A stretch of DNA of 64,000 bases from Labia minor (Eukaryota; Arthropoda; Insecta; Dermaptera; Spongiphoridae): positions 32,877,398-32,941,397 of the forward strand of contig OY720347.1 of the NCBI GenBank assembly GCA_963082975.1, in the 5' to 3' direction. A model generated the notes under the pieces. It was not told where the DNA came from and ran no database searches. It worked only from the letters and a program-made list of their open reading frames with translations. Positions 12,701 through 25,600 of this stretch are shown in pieces (the first letter of the stretch is position 1; every line of letters begins with the position of its first letter). A program made the position numbers and the translations under genes.

Positions 12701-15700
12701 TTGTTGGCGCAAAATTTCAATAATTGGAAAATTTAATTGAATATTTCTTGACACTCTAAAGACGGTATAGCAGCTCCCCGGGTAGAGGGTAATTTTCCCG
12801 GATTATTTTCGTTCCCGGGAACCGGAAAATTTAAATACACATTTCCCGGGACTCCCGGGAAATTTTAAAAAAATACTAAATTTGAGGTGAACAGTTATAA
12901 GTTATGCCAATTTCTATAACACGTGCTGACATATAACTATATATATACAAAAAAAGTTAAATACAAAATAATTTGGTAATTCCAGAGTTCACTGTAAAAA
13001 AACTCAAAAAAATAGAAAAATTATAAAGAAAATTAAAGGGAGAGAAAGAAAGAACAGGAAAAAAATTCTAACAAAAGACAAATATATGTATGTACACTTG
13101 TATTTTATATTTATTACGACTATTTCATTTAACAAACAAAGATTTCGGTATCGGCATCATAATTAACATGAAAAATAATTTAATGTGTTCGTGACTGAAT
13201 GATGTAATTCCTGTGATCGAGTAATAGTATTAATAGAAAGAGTACCTATTCTATTAATAATTTACAACCTATTATCTTCTTTATGGTAAAATTTTCCCTA
13301 ACCAAAAGAATAAATTAATTGAATTAATTTCCATTTAATCTTCAATTGATAGATTATCTTGAAGAATCAATTATTATTTTAAAATTTAAAAAAAAAGGTA
13401 TATCAAATATTCTATACTAAAATTTAAATGAATAATAAAATAATATATAAATAATTTATATATATAATATAAATAAATAATACATAAATTAAATATAGAA
13501 TAACATGTTAAAGGATATAAACATATGAAATATGCTATTTTATCTCTTTTGGATCCAGAAATTCTAAATTTCAATAACCGCCCTCAATCTAACAATTCAA
13601 TCCAATCTTCAAAATTACAGATTTTCCTTTTTTCTTTTTATCAGTCATAATTTCTCACAATACCTTCATGGTTTTCTTCAAATAAACAAGTAAATAATAA
13701 TAAAATAATTTTATATTCAAACATCTATTTTCTTTCTCTAAATACATCAACCACTCCTCACATCCATATAATAAAATAGATAATAGATTTATTTTAAATA
13801 TGCGTTATCCAATAAAATAAAATATGTTTTCCAAAAAATAAATTAAACTCAACAGTTCAAGCTTCCAAACCTGGATACATTTTTATAGTCCTTCTGCTAT
13901 ACCTTATCAATTAATTAAAAAAAACATAAACATGTATAATTAACAACACTAAGATTTTATTTTTATCAATGCATTGAAATTCTTCATTATTTTTGTATAT
14001 AATATTTATTAATATTTATTTATTATAATTATTATGATTTTTTTAAATGTCTTGATTTTTATCTTAAATTTATATATATGTTATGAAAAGATAATAATGA
14101 AATATTATGTCACGCCCCTTAGGTAACAAGGTAGGATATAAAATGTAGAGCATTTATTAGAGTGGCACCATGGGAAGGATTCCTGACCACTCAACTTGAG
14201 ATGTCATTTACAGGGAGCATTCTTTCTCTGAAAGGGCCATTTATTTCTCTCCCTTTAATTAGAAGTTGTGGTTCCATTTGAATTCCGCATAAACAATACG
14301 AAAAGAAAAAAAACACTTGGAATTTATTAAGAAAAATGCAAACTTTTTATTAAACAATAAAACATTTGAATTTTCTTTAAAAAAACATACCTAGAAGATG
14401 AACGAGAGAATGAGGATTCATTCATTTCTCAAGAGTAAGCAAAAATATTTTTTTTTTATAATTTCTAATTATTCTATGCATGAATGAATCCAAATATAAT
14501 ATTTATTAGCTAAATATATATTATTTAAATATTCCACCATGAGTAAGAAATACTTAACAATTTGTTTTTTCCTAAATTCAATCCTTATTTATCATAATTT
14601 TCTTGGAAATATTGTCACCCACAATGAAGCTTTTGAATTTCCTCTGGAATTTAATTTTAGCAAAGCAATTCCTTCGATTTTTTTTTTCTTTAAAACGCAT
14701 TGCCAGATTTCTTTTTGTGATTGATCAAGAAAAAGTATCATACAACAACGAAATATTCATTTGTTGATGTTTTTGATAAACCATGCCCAAGAAAGGTCTT
14801 ATATAAGACTTGGATCCTCCCTCCACCCACAAAAAAAAATATATATTCAATACATCTCTAGCCTTTCGGACTTGATTTATATTAATATTTTATTAAGCTT
14901 TCATATAAAAAGAAAAAGACATCGACTAAGTATACAGACCAGAGTCCTCTTTGAGGATTATTTTGAAAATTTAAAAAAAAATCTTAAAGATTGTTGGGTG
15001 AATTTATTCTTTAGAATCCTTAGAAATGTATAATAACATTTACAAACAATTAATTTTATTTAAAGATTATTATTCATTATGCAATTAAAAATTATCTATT
15101 ATGGGACGAAGTCAATCCAGTCTCTGGGATCAAAATTGGGAAGCTACTTGATAAAAAGTAGCGTCTCCGATAAAAAAAATTGAATGAATTGATATAAATA
15201 ATTCAACCCTTATTTTTCTTTAGTATATTCAATTTACGTTTAAGAGATTAATAAATGGAAAACTTGTATTTAATAAAAATAAAAACGAGGTTATTAAGGA
15301 ATCGAAACTAAAAATAACAATAGTAAAGGATGAAGCGAGAATTTTGAGCCGATGATAAATGAAATAAATCAAACATACAAGTTAAATGTTTTGTTGGTGG
15401 CTACTGTGATAAAAAACATTAGTTTTGTAATTGTACTTTGTTTACATTTCAATCTTGTGAAAAATGATCTAGGATTAAATCGTACATTATTCTTTATGAT
15501 AGATTTATTCATAATAAACTTTATATTTTTTAATATTTGAATGTGCTATTTACGAAGGTGGGAAGAAATGTTAACAATTTCTCATTTTACTAATTCAAGT
15601 AGGATTAATATCTATCTATTTATCTATCTATAGATATAAAAGAAGAAGTCAGTTTTTCTATTTTCCTGTTAGCCAAACGTCTGAACTAAATTTGGTACAT

Positions 15701-18700
15701 TGATCAATTTCATAGTTCCGAACCCCATAGTGCAACTTCCGGTTCTTTGAATCATTCTCTCATTACCTAATCTTAAATTGTAAGCTTTTAATAGTTTTGT
15801 TTAACTGATTAAAATATAATAGCTGAAAAGATTTTAACAAAATATTATGCACCACTCATTAGAATACAGGAGCCGGAGCTCCTCTTTCTTGATCTAAAGC
15901 AGTGATTCTCAACCTTTTTTTTCCGCGGCACACTTTTAACGGTTTAAAAATTTGGCGGCACACAAAGAAAAAGATAAGTGTAAAAGTTTACCATATTGAA
16001 AAAAAGTGGTCCTAAAAACGGTTTACCTTTTTTTAGAACCAATTTGAAAAAATTTCGAAAAAAAATCGGAAATGTTTAAGAGCCTCTTTTCATTTGTAAT
16101 AATTTGGAGGCACATTTTGATAATCTCGCGGCACATTTTTGAAAATCACTGATCTAAAAACTACCTGAACAGATAGTATTTGTTAGTTTTCAATTATAAA
16201 AATTTTTATTATTTCTTACCTCTATAAATTTCAATTCTTTTAATATCTATAAGATATATACATTTTTTAAAAATTCTTCATAGGTAATTTATATGTAATT
16301 TTATTTAAAAGCAATCAAGAATAAATGGATTTCATTGAAAAACAATAGATAGCCAGGAAATATAATTATTTATAAATAAAAATGATAGAATATTTTGTTG
16401 TAGTCAGGGAGATTAGCGTTAATTCTAGTTCAGGGATCCTTAAAACGTATAATTAATCCATTAAAATCAGAATTTAATTTTAACTTGGTTAATATACCTT
16501 ATCTTAGGATTAATTAATTAATTATATCTGATTAAAAAGTAAAGAAGCTCTTACAATAATGAATGAATATGTTAACATATATTGAATCACATTTAATCCA
16601 TTTGACTTTAACTAATTTAAGGATGTATGATAAAATCTAAAAATAATTTTTTATTTTATAGATAGTTGAGTTTTTAGATATATCGGACTAAGACTGGCGT
16701 TGTCTGGGTATTCAAGGAACAATGGCATATGATTCAAAGCGAAAACATGAGCAGACAGAGAAGATAAAAATGTCTCACACAAGAATCATGATAAATCCTT
16801 CCTACTTGTGTCTAAATTGTAATCAAGCGTGAGACTTGTGAATTCAGCTAAGATATTGTTTCAAATACTCTAATTGATTTATTGCTATCGCCATTTTTCT
16901 TTCTTTCTTATGCAAAAATTTTAACATTCATTTTCGCACTCTCTCTGTGTCTCTCTACCTAACATTACATTAATATAAAATTACTAATCAGCTAAAGATT
17001 TTATTTAGTAACATAATAAACGATATAATTTATTTAAAAACAAAATAATAGGTATTTATTCAATTAATATTTGTAAAGTTTGTAAAATTTTATAAAGATA
17101 AGGTAAAATAATTATATAGTGTTATATATTACTTTTTTACCCATTAAATGATGCATGCATGTTAGCAGAACTACCGAAATGCGCATCAAGTAAACAAATA
17201 AATCAATTTGAAAATTGAACGATAGTTTGAAATTCAAGATTAAATTTATTTAAATATAATATTAATTATTAATAATCAAATTTACACCAAAATAAAAAAA
17301 AAATATAATAAATTCTTACGCTTAGATTTATTAATTTTCAAATAATATAAGGAAATAAAAAAGATCTAATCAATAAATTGAAATAAATTTAAAGACAGTG
17401 AGTGAACTTTATTTTGAAGTGGAATATCATTATTTAGGTCACATGAAGTGGCAATTATTTTTAAGTCATGTTAAGTGTTTTTAGATGATATTAATAGTTT
17501 CTCCAGGACTCAGTTCCATGTTTATCAGTAGAAATTTTTCGACTCAATATTTTCAACAGATATCAATAACATTGAATTGATTTATTATGCACTCTCTAAT
17601 ATGATACAAGTTCTTTAGTCATTTTCACTTTATTTTTTATTATTATATAATGATGAATCGAAACCAGGTTTTAGCTTTAAAAGTAAAAACTATTGAGTTT
17701 CAATAAGGTTGCATAGGAGAAAGAGATTGAAAATAGAAAGAGAAAATAATACACTAGAATTTCAGATACTAAAAGTTTTATAGGAAAATGTTTCGCTCTC
17801 GAAACAATAATATTATTACTTCTACTGAAGGGAAAATGAGGTTTCATTTTCATTTATCACCTTTAAGAAGTTACAATTATTTTAACTATTCATCATTTTT
17901 ATTGTCCAATTTAGAATAATGTTTTTTTATTAGGATTTTTTTTTCATTTTTCTTTTATTTATTTAAAAAGAATACTTATTGATTGTACTCTAGCATCAGA
18001 ATATATTCTGTGTAGTTTTGATTGGAATTGTAGAATAAAAATTAATTGTTTTGATTACAAAACATCTTACTTTTTTCTACATTTTAAATTAAATAAAATA
18101 TTTTCTAAGGTAACTAAAAATTTAACTTAAATTTATTTATTAGAACAATGTTAGAATTAAATTTATTTAAAAATTGAATTTATATAAAAGATATTCTGAT
18201 ATTTCGTAGGGAAATAATAAAGATAATAGCTTAGCAAAAGGTCAGCTTCACCTTTACTGATTTGTCTTCATTTTCTTCTCAAAGTCCATTATGTTTGACA
18301 TGCCCGCTCATTCAATAAAGGACTGAATAATAATAATAAATAAGTTTTAAGATTATTACCGAAAATCATAATAAATAATCCTGAAAAAAATTAAATAATA
18401 TATAGAATAAACAAATTAATATGAATGCACTTAAGAAGATAAAGTGTCGATTGATTGTGTAAACCATTTCATGGTCAATTCAAATATTTTTTTAATGTTG
18501 TGTATTTTAAGTAGATGTTCTTAGTTAAAAAAGATCATTTCAAGTAGCGCTCTTAAAAGTATCTTATTTGTCACTGTCATCTGGGTGGCCCGAATGAAGT
18601 AATCCTATACTATTAAATAAAACATCATCAACCCAAATGTAAGAATTTGTTTAGATTAAAAAAATACTCTCGAAGATTTTTTTTTATTTATATTTAGGAG

Positions 18701-21700
18701 TAGTAATTTTCTTTTTAAATATACATAGGTAATCACACTCTTAATAATTTTGTAAATCATTAGAAAAAACCCAAATAAATATTGAATCCTTTAGATTGAG
18801 TCAATTTGTAAATATTTAGTGAGAGTACAAATACGGTTTTTTTGAAAAAACCTTTTTCCTTAAATAAAACACACATCATTAAGCCTTTAGATTAGAAAAT
18901 GAAGTACAATTAGGAAGAGAAAAATAAATCAATAGAGTTTAATAATGATAATGATTCAGTCAACAAACAATTAATCAAATGCAATTGAATATAGATAAAT
19001 AAATAATATTTATTAAATCCCTGATCAAAAAAGTATTAAATTAATATGATAACTATTGTTAATAAGGTTTATAATAATTAGGTAAACGTTTTTCCCAATA
19101 AACAAAACCTATTATATAACAATAAGTATTTCTACCTACTATCTATATGTTGTTTTATTACGTTAACAATATTTATATATATATAAACTTTATAATATCT
19201 TCTATTTTTGTTTAATAAAAATTAGAATTAAAATAAAAAAAATTAGAATTAAAAAATTACAAAAAATCTGATATTTCAGTTTCTTGTTATTTTTCTATGA
19301 GAAAAATATTTAAAATAAGCTAGAGTTTCCACTCGGGTATCTCGCAAGTTTGAATTGGATTAAATAACATATATTATATTTAAATTAAATTTAATTAATT
19401 ATAAATTAAAATTAATAAATAATATTTATTAAACCAGCGCATGTTTGGCTCTTTGCTGAGGGCACCACGTCACGAGCTGGCGCGTGATATGCAGTCGTGT
19501 TAAAAAATTAATTCCTGTACTTCAGTGATTCAATCAAGCTGAAATTCTATATATAGCAGTTTTATATAATTTTTAATCATACGAATTTTGAATAATGCCC
19601 GTATACCAAATTTCATTATTCTAGCTCAAACCGTTTTTGCGTAATCTTGTCTACATATACACATACACACATACATACATTTTTCTCAACCTTAGTGAAA
19701 ATGACTCAGGGACCTTCAAAACGTATAAAAACATCAAAATCTCGACATCGAAAATTTTCATGATTGCAATCCTATCTCTGGCGAGATAGTAAAAATTGAC
19801 ATCCATTCATTTTTATCCCTTCCTAATTCCCTCAAATCTATCATTATATTTATTGCCTCTCTCTTTATGGAGAAATTAAAAAATGTTTATAATTTTTTTT
19901 TGTTATATTGATCCCTGTTTATTTTTTTTATTACCGACCGACGATAGTAAGGGAGGTATTGTTTTCACACCAAATTTCACATGTGGAGATTTTTACATAT
20001 CTCCACGAATCATGCATTTTCTAAACAGAAAAAAGTATTTTTAGCATGATGTCTGTCCGTCCGTCCGTCCGTCCGTATAGATGTGTACAGCCTGAACGGC
20101 TCAACCGATTTTGATGAAATTTGGTATATTTACTTAATGCATCAGTGGGATGAATTGATCAACTTTTGGTGCAATTCCGGAAACCGGAAGTGGTAATATT
20201 AGCGATCGACGATAGGAAGGAAAGGGTTATTTTCACACCAAAGGAGATTTTTTTATATATCACCACGAATCATGCACTTTGTATTGGTTTTATCCTCGAA
20301 AAAAATCATATTTATTAGTTTTTTCTTGATTTAAAATTATATGACGTCATCCAGCCATGCATGACGTCACAGCCTGGTCTTGCATATATATTATAAATAA
20401 AATAAAATTAAAAATGTTTATATTTATTATTTATGTATCCATATCTGTTTTTTATTACATTAATAGATATATGAAAACTATTTGAAATTGTTTCTGTAGC
20501 TGGAAATTAATTTATTTCAAACCGTCGGTCGGTTCGGACCTGGCCACAGGCCAACTTATTTTTCTATAATTTTAAAATTATATATATTTAATTTTACAAT
20601 GATAGAAAATTGTGATTTTTCTTTGAACTCCAATAAAATTGAAGAAAAATAAATAATTTACATTTTTGAAAATGTAAAAATAAACTATATTGATAATTTT
20701 ATGAGAATCAAAAATTTTTAATAACATTATTTAAAACACTAACTACAAAACCCAACTTATCATGAAAATTTTATTTTTATTAAGTGATCAGAATATACTT
20801 CGAAGGGTATAAATGGGTGTTTGAAAAAAAGGACACGAGAAGAACTGTTTCTAATGGATTGAAAAGACGTTATCAATATTTTATCTGGGTCAGATTTTAT
20901 TTCTCTAGGAATTCAATCAAGTTGCCCGATTTGAAAAGAAAACGCATTGAGCAAAAGTACAATAGTAGCCGATTTCGAGAAATAAAAATTAACCGCGTCA
21001 TGAATTTTTCAACACACGAGAGGGAATCGTTGCTTGGAGCTCTTTCGATGTGCGCTGCTTAATTTTAAATCTTTAATTATTTATCCATATGATCATTGAA
21101 AGCATAAGGCAAAGCGCCAATACTGACAATGAATCTGAAGTGAAAGTGTTTTACGAATACTAAGTAGCAGAAACTTTTTTATTCTGTAGCCGATAATGCT
21201 ATATAATTAGCTATCGCTTATATTATAAGTATAACAATTCATTTAAAAAATAGTAATCAGTTAAAATAAGAGATACTCGTTTGCATAAATGAAAGAAGAA
21301 TTTATGAATTTATGTAGTTCTTTAACTAATAACTTTGAGGGAATCATTTTATAATTTTGATAAATTTTGATAAATTTTTATAACCTATAACTCCATATAT
21401 TTACCTCTATAGTGCGTCTGAATTCAAAAGTTCATGTCCGCACAGAATCATATTCTACGATTTGTTACAATCCTGTGCTATCCTCAAGCAATTCCTAGCC
21501 ACGCACAACTCTCTTATATCTAAATTCATTTATTTTGCAAGCCTTTCTTTTTCTTGACCTTATCATCAATTGTTTACCAATTGGTTTCACTATAAGTAAA
21601 TATCTACTCTCGTCCATAGTAACTTTAAGATTCTAACTGTTTGACGATGTACATATAAAGGGCATATTATTATTATTTAATCAAAAATTCAACGAAGGTT

Positions 21701-22619
21701 CATTCTATTTACAAATAAACTTAAACCGAAACAAATAAACTCGATTCACAAAATACACATGCTATAATACTATAAATCAATTTATTTATTGAAGATTTGT
21801 TCTGCTAATTCACTAAAAAGAATACAATAAATATGAGTTTCAAATTTTCTACTAATATTATATGAAGCGTAATGCCTTGTTACACGGGTTTAGTTCTTGT
21901 CATTAGAAACTGGAGGTACCTACTTGTCGCTAGTAAATAGAAACCATTTCTATCCACTCGACTCGCTAGTCTTCTAATACCAACTACTTATACAAGGTGT
22001 TTACACGTCACAAAATTGTTGTAAGTAGTTAGTACTAATGGCAAAACTAAGCCCGTGTAAACAAGGGGCACTTATAACATATGTCTCACTAGTCAATGAC
22101 AAGGTTTATGCTAGTCAGAAAATAAATAATAATAAAAAATATTAATATAATATTAATTAAAAAAGAATGACAAGAGAAAAATATGGATGGCGTGATTTAT
22201 GACGTCATTTAGATTTACTATTTTAATTAAAAAAATACTAATAAAGTTGATTGTTCTTGATGCTGCAATACGGATCGATTTTTCTTTATAAATATATGGT
22301 GTGAATTTCAAAAAATCATTAGAGCGGTTTAATATCTCAAAAATATACAAATCTATATACAAATATATATATTGCGAATATAATAAGATATGTTTTTTTA
22401 TTTATTTATTCAATGACTTAATTAATTAAAAAAAATACTTAATAACTTCTAGTTATGATATATATAAGAAATAAGATAAAATAACTCATTACTCCTATAA
22501 TATTCATCAGTAACATTAAAATTTAATTAATAGAATTGAAATTATTATAATCTAAGATTTTTAATTAAAAATTATTATAAATATTAGATACGTAACAAAT
22601 TTATAAAAATATAATATAC

Positions 22620-22652
<33 letters not shown>

Positions 22653-25600
22653 ACAGATATTCAACTACAAACTGACATTACAGTTGGATAACCAGAATTG
22701 CCGGTTTAATTCGGTAAAGTTTTGAAAGTTTTTGCATTATAATCAAATTAAATTTTTTATTTCTTTAAAGTTATTAATATAATTATTTATAATTATCATA
22801 ATGCAGCAGAAAGCCTTGTGAAAATTTAAAAATATCAAATATCAGTTTACACCTTTGTTTATTTTTCGGAATTTTAAATCTTAATTTATTTTATTAATTT
22901 TAATTATTTTTTATTTTTTACACATATAATTTTATTCTTTATATATCTTTGTAACATTGTTGAACTTTCTATCCTTGGTTGCAGTAAGTAGCCATATCTC
23001 CCGACATACTTCCTTACTCTCCATCCAATTCCATTCTTTCCCAATTTCCCCCATATTAACCTCGGCATTCTTGGTCTATTTTCCAAATTATTTGATATAT
23101 TAAAATTAATTATACTTTATGATTCAAATAAATGAAAATAGTGTAAATGTTCTCGAAATAAAGTGAAAATATTGTGAATTATTGTGAATAAGTGAAATAA
23201 TTGAAAATAAGTATGGTAATATTTTTAAATTTTGATGAAAGAATTCTAGACAATAGTATTAATATAAAGTTATAAATCTTGACTTTCAAGGTTTTCTATG
23301 TAGATTCGAAGGATTCATGTCAAGAGGTAAGGAAGAAATTTTTTTTAAATATTTGTTATAAAACGAAATTTCTTTCAAAGATATTCTCATCTACATTTTA
23401 ATGATGTATCAATTTGTTTGATGCACGTATAATAAATACAATTAAAGACAAGTTTTCGAATTTTTAATTTTTAGTTTCTCTTTAGTGAAATGTGATATTA
23501 TTGAAATGAGAACCACGACTAAGAATACTTGCATATTAATTTAAGATGCCTCAAACCGAATGATGCATCTAAAAGCATACATAAACAAAAATGTATGCTG
23601 ACTAATAAATTAGAATATTTAATATTTTATTAAAATTATGTATGGATTATTATTATTATTATTATTATACAATAAATAATGAATACTTTTAGTATAATGC
23701 CAAATTGTTTTGGTATTATATTTTTGTAATAAACAAATCCAGTTAATTAGTATATAATATTACATATATATATCAATTTTATCTGTATATACATATTTTA
23801 GAAATAAAAAATTGTTAATATAAACTAAAATGTCATCAAAGAGAGAAATGAATGTATAAAAGTGAATTTCACCTAAAATATAATTAGATCTGGTTAAGTT
23901 TAATTAAAAGCACAAAAAAATTGACTTATGAAATTCACAATTTAGATTAAAATAGAAGATGGGACGGTTAAAATTAATTAAAGAATCTATTCATTTATTT
24001 TAATTTATCTTTATACAATTTTTACATTAAAAATTATTTAAATAATAATAATAATTTATATAATTTTCCTTTTTATTTTTGAAATACCACCTACTGTAAA
24101 ACACTACCATATATTTTTATATGGAAAACATTACTTTAATTAATTTTCATACTATGTATACTTATATAGTGAATATAAAGAATAAAAAAATTTAAATTAT
24201 TAAATGTATCTAAAGAAGATTATAACAGAATATTTCACCAAGTTATAAAAACATTAAATTAAATTAATTATTAAAATTGTAATAACCTATTTATGGAAGA
24301 TAATTGATTTCGCAGTTTTTGCAAAATTAAAGATAAGCTAATTTTTTTTAATTAATTATAATTATTATTTTTTTTCTTCATTGCACATTGGATTCTGTCC
24401 ATGTTTTTATGTAAGTTTGAAGATCTGCTTTTGTTAATGGAGATTATTTTATATATATAAAAAATTCCATTTAAACCCAAGAGAACGAACTTTAAAGGTA
24501 AAACTCGTGCAATTTGACCTTTCAGTTTGGAGCGTTCGATAAATGTCTTGTATTGTGTTATCCTTTTATTATATTATATTATATTATATTATGTTGTAAT
24601 TCAAGTATAGCTATTTATGAAAATATTTATATCAAGTGGGTAACAAATGGACACTCACCAGGTGGTCGATCGCCTTTTCGATGTCGTGGTGCCACTGTTG
24701 AGCCACTACCTGATTATCGCTCTGGAGTAGAACCTGTAGCCCCAACAGGGTGGTGATCAGGAAGACGTTCTTGCGGCTAGACAGGTGCTCCCCGCTCTCG
24801 ATGTTGGCCCCTGTGAGTTCGACGCTCAGCTCTGGCGCGCCCTGTGAACATCAATAGCTCTTAGTCCTTGGCCCTTTAGGTCGTCGCCTGCTCTTTTTCA
24901 GCCTTCTATTTAGAGAAGCTATCAATGATAGAGGGTGTGGCTCATTTCAGCTATCAGAAAATAAATATCGAGAAGAGAAAGAATCACTGCAGTATTGATT
25001 TCAATTTAATTTAATCCTTCACCCCCCCTCCCCTATAATAGAAATAATCTTAGTACAATATTTTTAATTTTATTTTTTTTAATCAATATTAATAACTTAT
25101 TGAAAAACTTGTTCTATAATATTAGCTAAAAAAAAAAATGAAAAAAATTGTTTTTAGTAAGGTTGAGTGAATTCAATTGTAAAGAATATTATATATAGAT
25201 GTCGGTGGGTGGATGGAGTGTAGGATAAAGTAAAAAAAAAATGTTTGTACTAAAGTTAAAGAATGCGAAATTGCTCTGTTATCTATTGAGTGAGATATTA
25301 AATCGGATATAGAAAGGTAGTAGTAGTAAGTTATCAGAGAGAAGATCAACAAAAGGAGTGAATGTATATATTGATTTATCAGAACCATTCAAATATTTTT
25401 CATATATTATACATGCCACTATACAAAATAATATATTAATGTTATAAATGGATATTATAATTTGAATAATCAATTATTGATAATTTCATTTTTTCTTCTT
25501 TTAATATTGTATAAATATAATTATTAATAATAATATTTGTTTTTAATCGCTAAGTGAAATTAAATTTAATCAAGAAATGAAAATTTCTAGCATTAAAACT

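Larger units (their letters stand above)
343..24658 (-). other. Intron 6 of ARHGAP-like gene
   Basis: 24.3 kb, the longest intron. Contains the family A copy at 1055-1512, the mariner pseudogene (3797-4320), family B at 6221-6456, the Helentron-like element (6457-8505), the reverse-transcriptase tail (9055-9362), MITEs at 11648, 15900 and 21873, and families C/B/A at 19322-20560. The stretches 1520-3790, 4320-6200, 9380-11450, 12900-15600, 16200-19300 and 22100-24500 are AT-rich with only simple repeats and short chance frames. Confidence 0.7.

Noticed and set aside
14539..15540. Several 60-90 codon plus-strand frames
   Set aside because: Phe/Ile/Leu/Lys-rich chance frames typical of AT-rich DNA, with no motifs.
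22904..23086. 60-codon minus-strand frame starting MENRPRMPRLIWGKLGKNG
   Set aside because: Looks protein-like for about 45 residues but matches no family I know and has no splice context; not enough support.
24514..24756. 80-codon plus-strand frame rich in Gly/Pro/Arg
   Set aside because: Antisense of the PH-domain exon 24659-24841, whose minus-strand translation fits the family.
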